Shown here: piece after piece, positions 1 through 12,141 of the stretch
Position numbering within the stretch: the first letter of the stretch is position 1
Layout: every line of letters starts with the position of its first letter
Assembly: GCA_958450365.1 (NCBI GenBank)
Contig: CAUEEP010000868.1
Coordinates: forward strand, 365,876 to 429,875
Reading direction: 5' to 3'
Source: Mesorhabditis belari
Lineage: Eukaryota > Nematoda > Chromadorea > Rhabditida > Rhabditidae
DNA length: 64,000 nucleotides
Notes under the pieces: generated by a model
What the model was told of the DNA's origin: nothing
What the model saw: only the letters and a program-made list of their open reading frames with translations
Databases searched by the model: none
Program-made: the position numbers and the translations under genes

Positions 1-199
1 AGTCGTCGCCATTTTTGACTACCCGACTTCACGCTCCCAAAAAAATCCAAAAATAAGACGTTTAAAACCCGTTTTAATGTTATTTTGCAAAAAATAATTG
101 GTCTTTCGAGTGAAACAAACCGTAGTTCAATTGGTGCATTTTTGGTTTTAAACTGAAGTAAGAAAAGGAATGAAAAGACTTTCTGAACAGCCTAATATG
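1..199. repeat. Family A inverted-repeat element, right-hand end
   Basis: This stretch matches the right third of the complete dispersed elements at 29782-30303 and 59680-60244. It shares the 'gactacccgacttcacgctccc' region's layout, the run of T-rich sequence after it, and the terminus with GAATGAAAAGAC followed by ACAGCCTAATA. The left part lies outside the window. No coding potential is seen. It is a non-autonomous DNA transposon copy by structure, identified only by comparison within the window. Confidence 0.8.
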
Positions 200-456
200 T
201 AAGTAACATAATTGGAATTGTAAACAGCTACTGGCTGTGAAATGGTACGTGAAGAGGGCTGTGTGCCCGTGAATAAAGAGGTGCCTGGGGCAGTGGAACC
301 GTGTTGTGGCGGGTTTACCCCTACACCCGAGCCCAGAAACCCACGCAAACTGGGAAACCGCACCCAACTCTACATTTTGGCTGTAACTTAATAAAAAAGT
401 TTATAGGTTCATAGTTGGCTTACTGGAGGCAAAAGATTAAATGTAAATTCATGGAT
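200..456. other. Stretch without recognised gene
   Basis: I see no exon with recognisable protein similarity on either strand here. It lies between a family A end and a family B element, downstream of the last DEK exon I can place. The missing 3' exons of DEK could be here or beyond the left edge, but nothing in the translation supports that. Confidence 0.5.
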
Positions 457-720
457 TACCGTAATACCTGTAATAGTAGTGCCCCCCATAATGACGTACA
501 GTCGCGTAATCGTTAAAGTAAATAATTTTTTTGAACGCGCCCAGATTTTTCTAAAATAAACTATTAGTACCAAAAATTCTTCGCTTCAAGCGCTATCTTT
601 TGATGTCTAAGCGCACATTTTTCGTCGAACCGAGCGTCACCAAATTGTGTGTTAGACTATTGGATTGTATGTTAGACTGTTAGACTGCACGGGGGGGGGG
701 CGATACCATTACAGGTATTA
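457..720. repeat. Family B MITE, copy 1
   Basis: About 264 bp bounded by inverted termini. The left end reads TACCGTAATACCTGTAATAG and the right end is its imperfect reverse complement, ending ACCATTACAGGTATTA. The inside carries the C-run near the left end and the G-run near the right end seen in the copies at 15956 and 23935. It also has the inner motif with 'tgatgtctaagcgcacat'. This is the most diverged of the three copies. Confidence 0.8.
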
Positions 721-726
721 GAGTAT

Positions 727-2422
727 TTGTTCTCTTTACCTTCTCCTCTTTATCACTTGGTGGATCATCAGATACTTCATCTTCCTCCTCTTCTTTATCA
801 TCCTCATCATCTTCTTCATCTTCGCTATCCGATTTTCCCGATAATTTTCTCTTCTTTGAAGGCTAAAAATCAAGTTTTCAATTCAAAAAGTCTCCCAATT
901 TTTTCTACCATTTTCACTTTTGTTTGTCTTTTCCTTTTTCTTTCCTTTGCTTTTTCTTTCTTCTCTGCTTCAATTTGCGTCGATTTCCCGGCAGGATTCA
1001 GCAAGAAATGCATAAGATTTGAGATCTAAAAAGGTATTCATTGGTTTGATCTTCATCTATCGTTGATCTCTCTTGTGCTTACGAAGTATCAGAGCTTTCG
1101 AGATTTCGAAAGTCTGTCAAATAAACTAAACTATAATACTCTGAACAGTTGGACTTAATTTTTCTTATTAAAGAGTTAGATCATAACATTTGCAAACCTC
1201 TTCATCTCTTGTTGGTGCAGCATGATGTAGACCAACTCCGGCGCGCAAATGCTTCACTTCCGCCACTTTCAACTTTTGCAAATACGAGACTCTTTTGTTC
1301 CAATCATCTGATTTCTCCGTGAACCACCATCTAAATTTATTGGTATACATTATTGCTATTCATGACTAGTACAAGCTGTACCAATCCTGAATACAATACT
1401 CATTTTCATTAAGTACAGGACAAAAATTTCTAGGTCTCCTTTTTACGACCAACCCATTAAACTTGCGTAGTGCTTTCTTAAACACAATGCTGTGTGCGGC
1501 TTGTCCCTCACGCAAATAGAGCAATTTGTGCAATTTCTTCAAATCTTGAGTCGGCTTCTTAGTGATGTATTCATTTGCTAAAATAGGTTTCATTTCTAAA
1601 ATCATTTCTAAGTTTTTCAACCTGAAGCAATATCCCCAAGTGCCATACCAGCTCCCTTTCCACCCATCGCTTCGGCTTTCGGCGACTCAACTTTTGGAGT
1701 CAACGTTGATGCAAAATGTGTCACCTTCAAAAGAGGTTCTACTTGGGAAATTTACTTAAGTACATTAGCAATAAGATCGTTTCAAAATTTGATATGCTGA
1801 TGCCATACTTCAGCCGTCAAAACTCTTGACGTATAACAGAATAACTTTTCAACATGTCATCTTAGATATTTTCGTGTTTAAACTAAACTAAACAACTAAA
1901 TTGTCAACAAACCTTTGTCCTTTCTCTTTTTCCTTCAACAACAAGTGGTTGATCGTACGCTCCCGGTTTTACCGAATCCGTATTCTCATCAAAAGTTTCA
2001 TTGCGGGGTGTCCGTTTTGGGGTTTCTTTTTTTGGCGATTCTTTCTTTGGTGACTTGCTCTCGGTCTTCTTTGTCGGTGTCTTCATTGGCTTTTCAATTT
2101 CTTCGGGAGAGGCGGCCGTGGGTGGGACACTTTCTTCGGGCTCATCCTAAAATGATTTTATTCTATTATTTTTGAAAGTTGCTTCTTTGGTAACCAACCA
2201 CTTCTGGTTCGTGATCTGTCTTCTCCGAATCCACTGCATCGATTTTTGTTTCCGCCGTGGGTTCCTCAGTCGATTCCTGAAACAAAATTAGAGCATTTAA
2301 AAGAATCAAGACAATTTTCAAATTATCAGGCTCATGCCTCATTGCCAGCTGTAATTTTATAAACTACTTATTACCTGTCGATCGAGCTCTTCTCCAAGAT
2401 TTGTCTCTTCAATTGTAGCCAT
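727..2422 (-). CDS. DEK: DEK chromatin protein homologue (3' end missing)
   Basis: DEK proteins bind chromatin and DNA in the nucleus. The first exon starts at 2422 (MATIEET...), just after an AATTTAG acceptor. An acidic, Lys/Ser/Pro-rich N-terminus follows, then the family's conserved segment ending PLVVEGKRERTKV. The GKGAGMALGDI segment and the core DLKKLHKLLYLREG come next, matching the DEK core, which in human DEK includes LRNLHKLLYNRPG. A SAP-type DNA-binding region follows, including SNLMHFLLNPAGK, then a basic stretch and a strongly acidic Asp/Glu exon at about 735-860. The donor at the end of the acidic exon is intact, so the C-terminal DEK domain should lie further left, outside the window or lost. 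Start and introns are inferred from GT/AG signals and reading frame. Family assignment is firm; exact exon edges are approximate. Confidence 0.85.
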
Positions 2423-2521
2423 TCTGCTAAATTCCGATTACTAATCAGGGATTTAATTTTTTAAAAAGGTATTATAATAAAATTTGAAAGAAAGAAAACA
2501 ACGAGAAAAACTCTTTTCAAT

Positions 2522-3259
2522 TCAAATTTCGAGAAATGGCATAGATCCAAAAAGAGTAATCATACGGTAGCCGACATCATAGATCCATCTAATAGCAAGT
2601 AAAGCAGATAGCCCATAGGCAATCCAGAAAAGAAATTGCGCAAGATTAGAATAAACACCAATTGCTAAAAATAGAGTAATCTAGCTAGGAAAAACTAAAA
2701 AATACTTTGCCATCGTTCCTTTTCAATAACGGCATGCATTAAAACATTTGAAGTTTTGAACTTGATCTCAATGAAATCAAACATTTTATTAACGTTCCAG
2801 AAATCAAATGATTATGCCGATGAAATAGATATCAAAGTTCTTTCACGAAACAGCCAATAAAGTGAAAATATTTATGTAGAGAAAAAATTATTAGCAGTTG
2901 TAACGGCAAAAACCTTTTGAAAGAACCTGTCTCTGAAAATACTACAAAAGAGAATCTGAAGGGGTAATGTGAAAAAATGTAAGACATATGTAGGTCCATG
3001 AAAATATGCACAAGCTGGCTTACCGGGCGAAAGTTTTGAAAAAAATGATATCGTCAAGCTCACATCAATAGCAATTTGCTTAAACACCGTTTAAAAGAGG
3101 CACATAGGAAAGAGAAGTGGCAAAGTCAGCTGAAAGTAAGCGATAAATTAGAAAACAAAAACATAATTTAAAATGCGATGAAATCACAATGGAAGGTGTG
3201 CCGATTCTTACATAAATTGTTTCCTTGAGCAGCGATTGTCTAAAGTTAACAGATAGCAT
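2522..3259 (-). CDS. Small membrane protein, unrecognised (model uncertain)
   Basis: The last exon (about 2522-2647) translates to an aromatic, hydrophobic stretch containing SNLAQFLFWIAYGLSALLAI and ending GSMPFLEI before a TGA. It looks like one or two membrane helices. A candidate first exon starts at 3259 (MLSVNFRQSLLKETIY) with a good GTAAGA donor, followed by a hydrophobic exon LTLPLLFPM. I could not join the middle exons in one clean frame, so the model is incomplete. It sits 100-130 bp from rab-8 and DEK on the same strand, which suggests an operon member. I do not recognise the family. Confidence 0.4.
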
Positions 3260-3385
3260 ATAAAACTTAGTTTTGAATTGGTTTTATTTTTAATCTGATT
3301 TTAATTGATTTCATTTAAAGCAAGGCAAACTTTTGAAGAGTACCGAATGAACCTGTGCAAGATCATACCGAATCTTGTTGATACT

Positions 3386-4327
3386 TCACAACAAGGTACA
3401 GCTCCATCCAGAGAAAAGGCCCTTTTTCTCTCGCGTTCCTCCCACAGTCACCCGGCCTGTCGTTCCTCCAACACCCACTGTTTGACCCTGTCCACGTTCC
3501 ATCTTTCCCTGAAATAAATGTCTTTAAAAACAAAAGTTTCTTAGAAAAACCTTGATATCCCGAGCCAATGTATAGAAAGCCTCTTCGATGTTGTGATTCA
3601 ATTTGGCGGAAGTCTCCATGAATTTTGTTCCATATTCGATCGACAACTAAAAATAAAACAAGTAAATATTAATCTTGTAAGCAACTTGTTGTCCCCGATC
3701 CCGTGAAACGACTCTTCTATCCTCCATGTCGCATTTGTTGCCAATAATCATTCTTTCAACGTCCTAAAACACTTAAATACAATAATTGAAGAAAAACAAA
3801 CCTGACTGGCGTGTTCCTCAATGTTTCGAATCCAATTTTTGATGTTTTCAAATGATTTCTCGTTGGTGATATCATAGACCAACATGATACCCTAAAATTA
3901 TTTGTCAATGTTTTCGACATAGCCTTCGCTTAACGACAATTCCATTTAAAAGTATAACTAACCATTGCTCCCCGATAGTAAGCCGTTGTAATGGTTCGAA
4001 AACGTTCCTGACCTGCTGTATCCCTAAAACAATCTTTTCAAAGTATCTAGCCTAAAATTACCATATTTGCAGCTTTATTTTTTTTCCATCCAGATCAATA
4101 GTACGAATTTTGAAATCGATCCCTAAAAATTCCGATAATACAACAAACCTATATTACCGACCAATTGTAGAGATGAATGAATTGTTGAAAGAATCATCGG
4201 AGAATCGAAAGAGCACACACGTCTTTCCAACGCCGCTATCACCGATTAGCTAAAGATTTTAAAAAGTTTGAATTACAACTTCAATAAATACCAGCAATTT
4301 GAAGAGATAATCGTAAGTCCGAGCCAT
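3386..4327 (-). CDS. rab-8: Rab8-type small GTPase
   Basis: A Rab GTPase that, in the Rab8 family, directs exocytic and ciliary vesicle traffic on the cytoplasmic face of membranes. Exon 1 (4292-4327) encodes [12 protein letters not shown]. The next exons supply the P-loop GDSGVGKT, the effector region around [13 protein letters not shown], the switch II motif DTAGQE, NKCD for guanine specificity and ETSAK. The C-terminus ends GWSCTLL, a CaaX-like prenylation signal (CTLL) as in Rab8. All five G-box motifs are intact and the length is normal for the family. Introns are short and all fall within canonical GT/AG borders. The closest relative by eye is C. elegans RAB-8 rather than RAB-10. It is the likely first gene of a minus-strand cluster with the next two genes. 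Confidence 0.93.
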
Positions 4328-4847
4328 TTGTTCTGTTTCTTCTATTCTTCTAAAAACCAAAATTGGTTACATAACAAACAAGATACAGGGATAATTTTGG
4401 AGCTTAAAATAAACATCAAATCGTACTTTTAGGTTATTTGAAGAAGTACTTAAAGCCGAACAGATCTGAAGAAATATTTTATCCAGCAGTCCGTTTACGT
4501 AGAATGTTCCTATGAACGGCCATAACAGCGCGAATTCAAAAAAAATGTAATCTGAGAGAAAGGAAACTACCAAGCCATTACTAAAAGCTTTTTCAAAGCC
4601 AAAATAACTTTTAATTGATGAGCTAGTTCTTTTTATAGGATAGGATTAAAAGCATCAACAAAGATGTTTTGTGCCAAAATAGAAGCATGTTTAAACAATT
4701 AAATAGTAGCTATTTGTATTATGAAACATTTATTCCAATAAAGCATTGATCAATCACATGTCGAAAATCCATCACCCTACAAAAAAATAAAAGTACACTG
4801 CAAGATCATTTAAATAAATAAGCAACGAGAGCACAGAAATGAACAAG

Positions 4848-7800
4848 TTAATATTTCTTCAACTCAATCTCAAAAGCTGCGGGCGGTTGAAGTTCAGAGA
4901 CCACTGCATCCACTGAAGCCGGGATTCCACCAGCAGCAACCTAAAAAACCACAAATTTTGTTTTTAATATGAATTGATACCGTAGCGACTAATTCTTCCT
5001 TTTCTTCTGGACGCGTGTCACGCAGCATGATAATTCCACCCATATTAAGCGGCTTCAGAGGCAAATATCTAAATTTAAAAAAATTAAAACTTTTGAAACA
5101 AATCAACCGCGCGTTTTCCATGTTTGCAAGTGTCTTCAACTGCAGTTTGACAACACGGCCAGGATTGGAGATCGAGTGAGTCAATGGTTCAGGTTCGTTC
5201 TTCTTCCTTAATAACAAATAAGTTTACTTACTGTACAAAAATGCTAAAGCGGGTGTTTAAATGCTTACTTTTCAATTTTGACTTCATCTTTAGCTTCAGT
5301 CTTTCCTTCGGTATCAACATCCATCTTTTCAACCTCCTTTTCTTTTTTCGCTGCCGAGAGAGGTCTCAACGCACTCAAAAGGCTCCCCTTCTTTCGGCCG
5401 GTGATTGAAAGGATAGCTGCTTCAACCTAAAACAACAGATTATTCAAGATTTTTAAAACACGGTTTACAGAATAGGTAGACCAAAACCGACCTTTTCTTT
5501 TTCCTCTTTTCGTTTGGGTTCAATAGCTGGCGGGTAGGCAAAAACAGAAGCTCGAGAATTTGATTTGAACTCCACTTTCGGCATCTAAAAGCAGCTTTAG
5601 AATTATGCAAAAACTTTGCTTGGCAAACCTCCAATTTGGTGTTCAACCCAATGATGCATGAAGGCTTGAAGGCGAGTGAGATGCAAAGAGTGAATGAGTG
5701 CCAATACCTAAGGAACAAGTTAGAAAATAAGTGGTAAAAGTAAATTACCAATATTGCATTGAGACAAACATTCCTACAACACCAGCTAGATCGGGATAGC
5801 CGTTGCGATTCTGGAGAGACACCGTAACATTACGTCCTCCGGCATCAATAATTCCTTGGGCCACCTGAAAATGAAAGTTATAACAGCTTTTAACAAATGC
5901 ATACCATAGCACCAAAACGGGTCATTGAATCTTCACCCCGCTCACTAGCCATCTTTGTAAAAGTTTTCCTCAGTTCAGCGATCTAAATTTCAGAACTAAA
6001 TTTAACTTTGGAAAATTTCTTGCCTTTGGTGAGGTTGCTTCTGTGTGCTGAATTTGAATCAAAGCAAGGGCAATGACAGCTCCTTGTCGAACAAAGTTCT
6101 CCTTGGCCGAAAGTAGGGGCTCAATGAGGGCAATTGCTTCTCGGTTTGCGGATGCTGCACACGCAATTCCCAATGCAATAGCAGCTCCATAACGAACGTG
6201 GCCATTAAAATGTTCAACCAGCATTGAAGTATATGAAACGCACTGATCCGGTTCCCTAAATAGGTGAAAAATGACAATGAAATGAGAGAAGGCAACGGCT
6301 AAATAATGGCATTGCAACTCACTTGCTCAGAACAAATCCTAAACCAATCACAGCCCATCTCTTCACATCGTTGTTAGGATCAGCGGCAACCTGAATAGAT
6401 TGTGAGTCTTAAACGATAAAAATATTGTTACCTTGGCCAAGAGTTTTCTGACAACATTTGCATTACCGGTGCCTGAAACTTATTGTAATAACTTGCAGCA
6501 AAACCTTAAGCCTGAACCTGCATAAGCCATGGCCAACATGCAAACAGCCGATTGACGGAGAACAGCGTTCGATTTAACTTCAATTAACTGATCAATCCAT
6601 GGTTCTGCAGTATCGGCACCACCTGTAAAATACTTGAGTAAAAAAATTGCCAAAGCAATGTTACCAAAAGCTAAAAGTGAAAGGCCAGTACGAATCCCCC
6701 GTTGAATTTTGTCGTGTTGAGTTTCTTGAGCATATTGGACCATTTCCTTAAAAAAAATTCATATTTAAAGCATATTTAAATAAAGCAAGTGTCACCTGAA
6801 AGACCGTGTCGTTGTGATCTCCAACCATAACCAGACCCATCGCAACCGCTGCTGCTTCTCCCGTAACCGCATCATCCATATACAGAGTGTCTCTCAGCTG
6901 CCGGTAAACCTCAAAAAGAATCGAATATACTTGTTTTTTTTGCTATTAAATACATCTTGATCGCGTGTCCCCATCGCAGCAAGTCCAAGTCCAAGACAGG
7001 CTCCGTGACGAACAGGAGATGCTTGGGCATTTTGTAGTTGGTCCCGAAGGTATTTGATTACAGCAGCATTTCCATGATTGGCATGAATTAGGCCTGAGAT
7101 AAGATTTGAACTAGCAATACTTCAAAATATTACCAAGCGCGTACAATGCTCCTCCCTCTTTAAATCCAAATTGGTCAACTTCCGTTTTTGGTAGATAAGC
7201 ATCGAGAAGTTTCATCGCGTTAGCTTCATGACCCTGTAAATTAAGTTAAATCTTTTTAATACAATGAAAATCACCCGATGGATCATTCCAAGCGTTGCCA
7301 CAGCATTGAATTTGTTCCAATTAGTTGCTTTTCCAATCCACTCGAGGTTATCCCGCAAGAAATCATCGCACGTTGTTCCAAAGTGCATGAACCCATTCGC
7401 AATCAAAGTGGCATTATGGGCTGTTGCTGTACGAACACTATCCTGAACGAAGCATACAAATCCCAAACATAAAATTAATAAATTTACCTTCATTTCTTTG
7501 AGAATCAACATATCCGTGTGGTTGTTCTTGATCAAAAACTGCATGTGAAGACGGATTGTCTCTTGTCCAGAAAGTATCAATCTGATTCGTTCTTTTGCAT
7601 TAATTTCTTTGATTGGGCTGGGCGTCGAGTGGTTGTCAATACCAGTACTTGGACTAGACTCGTCAGATCTAAAAACAGAACGTGTAAAAAAAAATGTTTT
7701 AATGTATTCACTTTGGCGAATCTTTGGGCGGCGGCGTTGTGGTTTTTTCGGCTACGGTAGCTACTTGACCATCGTGTTGTCCTCCTTCTTCCAGCTCTCG

Positions 7801-9003
7801 GTTGATTGCGTTGATAAACTGTTGAGTCGCATTCTCGTATAGATCAAACGCAAGCTAAATTTTGTTTTAACTTGTACCTATCTTGAATAAACCTGATAAG
7901 CCATAAGTTCTCCTTCAGTATCTGTTCCATGCAAACGGCTGAGAATTAATGCAACATCTCGGGGCTTCTCCAAACGAATCAGACACTGGCACATTGCAAC
8001 AAAATCTGGATTCGGCATTTTTGAAAAGATTCCAAGCAACAAGTCGAGCACAGAGTTGCGAAGTCCAGTATCGAGTTGAGCTTCAAGCACACGCTGAACC
8101 GTCTCAGTTAGAAGCCCTAAAACAAAATATTCCAAGACCAAAAAAATATGTATGACCAATTTTATCCGAACTCGATTGAATTGCAGCCTCGATCATATCG
8201 ACTCGACGAGTTTCAAGAGCCAAACCAATAACAAAACGAAGCTCCTTTAAATAACTTCTATTGCAGGTACAAAAAAACATCAGCGATACCTTTCGATCAA
8301 TGTTGTTTTGGAAAATCCGGTTGACTAAAGCTTCCAATTTTTCATCAGACTTCTCGCCACGTGCACGGTTCTCCTTGTAAGTATCCAGTCCAATTTCAAT
8401 CATCTTGTTGACGTACTAAAGAATAACAAAAAAATGCAAATACTAGCTTTGTCAATACCAATTCATCTTGATTTCCGACAGCTTTACTCGAAGGGCGTGG
8501 GATCAATTGAAAAAGGTCAGCCGCCGCTAGAGCCAAATTCAAAGCACCCCGATCATCGCCAAGACAATAAGAAACCTAAATTCAAACTTTGATACTTGAG
8601 CATAGATTTATATCTTGCCTTTGAAGCCAACAGTGCAGCTCGGTGCCTTTGCGCAAATTTAGTGTTCTCGTGTAGCTTTTCAATTGAAGGGAGATAGTCG
8701 GCAATCTAAAAAAAAATAAAATACGCTATGATCAGTATCATGCTTTGAAAAGTAGCTTCAATACAAAATTTTACCAGTCATCCTTCGCTTTCTACATTTT
8801 AGAAAAATACCAAATGTCGCTTTAATAAAAAAACTGACCTCAAACCATGTCGGAATGATGACATCCCAATCGTCAAGTTCATGAATGATGATTTCCTTCT
8901 CTCGTGTTGAAAAACGTTCGCTGTCAAGTCCCATCAGGAATGCCGATGGATCCTGCGGACCTCCAAGTCTTTTCTTCCACTCTTTAATCAGGAACAACGT
9001 CAT
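4848..9003 (-). CDS. rpn-2: 26S proteasome regulatory subunit Rpn2/PSMD1
   Basis: Rpn2 is a large scaffold of the proteasome base, built of PC (proteasome/cyclosome) repeats that form a toroid. The gene has many short introns. The N-terminal helical region contains ALLASKVSYCLG and [11 protein letters not shown]. The middle holds the repeat array, visible as recurring G-x-G/A-A motifs such as [57 protein letters not shown] and [12 protein letters not shown]. The C-terminal part has the acidic [14 protein letters not shown] stretch and [17 protein letters not shown]. It ends ELKKY at 4848. The start at 9003 ([11 protein letters not shown]) is the only ATG upstream in frame; the residues after it align loosely with the PSMD1 N-terminus. 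The 5' end is divergent from the methyltransferase gene, 350 bp away. Confidence 0.95.
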
Positions 9004-9353
9004 CTAAAAAAACTTTAATGATATGATCAAAGTCGAAAGCGAAGATAAAACGAATGAAGAAAATAGGTAGAAGTCGAAATAAACCAGAAGAAATGGGATA
9101 AATCTCGCACTTTTCTAACGATCTAAAACTTTCTAACAAAGCAAAACCGCAGTCTTCAACCCGAAAAGGTGCCGAATGAGAAATTGAGAGGATGATAATG
9201 GAGAGATTCTTTTGTGAGAGAGTAATTTGTAAGTACGTGTAGTCTTATGTGACTTTTAAATTTTGCTGTCGAAAAGAAAGACCTAGAGGTAGCTTCTTTT
9301 TTGTTTTCTTGGTATGTAAAGTTAGCAATAAATCATTTTATCATTTTAGGTGA

Positions 9354-10184
9354 GTGATGCGATTTCTCGAGCAATTCAAGCGACTCATCACTTTGGATCT
9401 CGCTAATCAATTTGCCATCCCAGTACAGTCGTTGCCTGGCTGGTTTTTGAGCAAATCCTCTGCAAAACACAATCTTCCACTCTACAAAGCCTGTATCGAC
9501 TTTCTACCGCTTCTACCCGACGATTACTTTCTGGAGATCGGCTATGGACGAGGGGAAATGCTCAAACTCTGCCATGATTTGATAAGGAAAGAGAACGGAA
9601 AAGGAGTAGTTTATGGTGTCGAACGATCGCAGTATATGGAAGACGTTGCGCGAAAAAGATTTGCTTTAGAGATTGTCGAAGATGGGAGTATCCAACTGAA
9701 TCGAGTTCTCGATCTTCGACATTTACCCTATCCGAATGACATATTTCACGGAATCGCTCACATTGATGTGTTCTACTTTTGGAAAGAGGAAAGAATCGCG
9801 GAAATTTGCCGGGAATTCTTTCGTGTATTAAAGCCGGGACATAAGGTGGTTTGTGCGATGGAGTTCGAACGATTGAAAAAGTTGGAAAAGTGGGGACTTC
9901 TTTCGACAAATCAATGGAATCCTGTTCGTTACTTATCACATTTAGAACCAGCTGGGTTTGTTAACGTCAAGATAGACTATACGGAATCTGGAAAGCGAAA
10001 AATTCAACTAGTGACTGCAATGAAACCAGACGTTGATGAGGATTATTTCAACCCAGAGGAGCGAATGAGAAAACTTGAAAGAGATGTGAAACGGCAAATG
10101 GTTTTGAATGACATGATGAACAAAGGATACAAGCCAACTGCCGACGATCTCGAACTATTACAAGACAAGGAGTTGTTTAAATAA
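9354..10184 (+). CDS. SAM-dependent methyltransferase, class I
   Basis: A single-exon gene of 276 residues. Motif I is FLEIGYGRGEMLK (about residues 60-72), the glycine-rich SAM-binding loop; an acidic strand end follows at VVYGVERSQ. A DVFYFWKEE segment sits where the post-motif-II region would be, and REFFRVLKPGHKVVCAM matches the methyltransferase-11 pattern. The substrate cannot be told. The C-terminal 60 residues are charged and probably helical. The ATG lies 3-8 bases after ATCATTTTAG, which looks like a trans-splice acceptor; the two ATGs at 9354 and 9357 are both possible. SAN-1 follows after 160 bp, so the two may be co-transcribed. Confidence 0.85.
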   Translation: MMRFLEQFKRLITLDLANQFAIPVQSLPGWFLSKSSAKHNLPLYKACIDFLPLLPDDYFLEIGYGRGEMLKLCHDLIRKENGKGVVYGVERSQYMEDVARKRFALEIVEDGSIQLNRVLDLRHLPYPNDIFHGIAHIDVFYFWKEERIAEICREFFRVLKPGHKVVCAMEFERLKKLEKWGLLSTNQWNPVRYLSHLEPAGFVNVKIDYTESGKRKIQLVTAMKPDVDEDYFNPEERMRKLERDVKRQMVLNDMMNKGYKPTADDLELLQDKELFK

Positions 10185-10344
10185 TTTTCACTATGAAAAA
10201 TATTTAGGATTAGTTTCTAGTTTTAAGTTTTGTGGGCTTTCATTTTATAAGCTTTTGTGTCATGTTTTTTCCATTAGAATGGTTTGATGTTTTTATAACA
10301 ATTACGGGTTTAATAACAGATTTTTATTAGATATAAATTACAGA

Positions 10345-12141
10345 ATGGGCGATGAACCGACAACAACTCAGCCAGACTACGAATGGGAGATTTGTCGAGA
10401 GAACATTCGGCCACTCCGATCTGGTAGAAGAATGGCAGCAATTAAAGAGGTTTGATTGATTTTAAACGTTAGAGAAGGATAATATTGATTATACAAAGTT
10501 TTATTGTGATTTGAAATATATAGTTAGATAATTTATAAATCTTTTTTATTTTTTTGGACAGCATTATAATTGCAAAAGAATTTAGGCTCTCTCATCAACT
10601 ACATCAGCGAAGAATTACCAAGATCGAGTTAAGGAGAAATTTGAGGAGGTGTGCTTTAATGTTTCTTTTGTGAGACCAGTTTAGTCTAGACCGCTTTTAG
10701 GTCTCCGGTTCTGCAGCAGAAAGCGCAGATCCAATTGAACTATGGCTCGAGTTTATTCGATGGTTTGATGAGTCGTTTCCTTTTGGTCGACAAAAACTCT
10801 TCTACGAATATTTATGGAAAATTGTGCTTCAGTAAGCATGTCTTAAAGTCAGATAATGTCTTTTTCTAGATACGGAACTGATGAACGATATTTAAATGAC
10901 GAAAGAATGCTTCGAATTTGGGATAAAATGGCTGAAAATAGTTTGGGCAATGGTTGGAAAGTCTATCAACACGCAAACACGATTGGATCTTTGAAAACGT
11001 TTGTCTTTTAACTTTGTTATTCTTTCTACTATTCTAATATTCTTTAGATCAGCTATTTTTTATGCTAAATGGGCCAAGTGTTTTGAATATGCAGGATTGA
11101 TAACTGAAGCTAGAAAAGTGTTTCAAAGGTTTTTTTTTCCTTATTTTTAAGTTCAATATTTGCGATTAAGAGCTCGTGCCAATTGTGCTACTCCAATTAA
11201 CTTGCTGAATGATGAAGAGAACGCCATGGAAATGCGAGAGGTACTTTTTAAAAAATTAAAATTGGATAAAGTTAGTAATCGTAAATTGATTAAAACGTTT
11301 CTATTTATAGATTCGCCGAGTAATCGAAGAACGTGCGAATGACTCTTGGCAACAAGACACGGATGATATGGTCATTGATGAAGACGATAAAAGAATTGCT
11401 CTAACGCGTTTACAAGGTTGTTGATTTAGTTTGTTGGCCTTCTAAAAAACACATTTCAGTTGTCAGTTTATTTATTTAGGCTTCGGAGAAGAAAGGCATG
11501 CCCCTATAGTCCGACAACCACATTTGGTTGGTGAGGGCGGTTCACTACGAATTCGAGATGGGCAACTAAAGAAAGCATCATGTTCTGCTCCCGCAAATGG
11601 TTTTCAGGTAGCTATATTTTAACTAACAATACACGATAAACCTTACATGGCTTTATCGTGTAATGGGCTAATTTATATCTAAACCTACAACAACTTTTAG
11701 ATCTTCACGGAAAAGGAAAACGAGTACGAGCAGAGTTTTTTGCAAGGAGTTTATGAGATGAACACACACATTGAGCACATTCATCTCATCAATCCCGAGG
11801 AACACAAAGAAGATGTTTTACGGAGGGTCCCAATCAAGAAAAACAGCGCACCTCAATCGGCTGGTTTCACTATCTACGATGAATCGGCGGATGAAAATAC
11901 ACGCACAACCAAAACTGTGGCCAAACCAAAGCTCATGCTGATAAAAAGCATGAGAGAGCATAGTATTGAGGTTTATTTTTTTAGATGACTATCAAGAACA
12001 TATGATATTTTTAAATGTAACAATGTAAAACATTTACGGAATTGGCTTAAATAATGTCTAAATCTTATTTTCTCTTTTTAGGAAGTGCGGTGCCAAAAAT
12101 ACTTTGAAGCCAATGGGATCTCGGATGAAAAAATTTATTGA
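10345..12141 (+). CDS. san-1: Mad3/BubR1 spindle-checkpoint protein without kinase (SAN-1 type)
   Basis: Part of the mitotic checkpoint complex that inhibits APC/C-Cdc20. About 382 residues in ten exons. The N-terminus has WEICRENIRPLRSGR, the position of the first KEN box but with Arg in place of Lys. The Mad3/BUB1 homology region follows: ELWLEFIRWFDESFP, RMLRIWDKMAENS, and FYAKWAKCFEYAG. Further on are the second KEN box (TEKENEYEQ) and a segment like BubR1's FTIYDESADENT. The last exon ends ISDEKIY at 12141 after VRCQKYF. No kinase domain follows, as in C. elegans SAN-1. The ATG follows ATTACAG directly, which suits trans-splicing. Confidence 0.9.

Noticed and set aside
9562..9939. 125-codon minus-strand frame
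   Set aside because: It is the antisense shadow of the methyltransferase gene and has no recognised similarity.
10345..12141. Full BUB1/BUBR1 kinase
   Set aside because: The gene ends at 12141 after the Mad3-like part, with no kinase motifs downstream.
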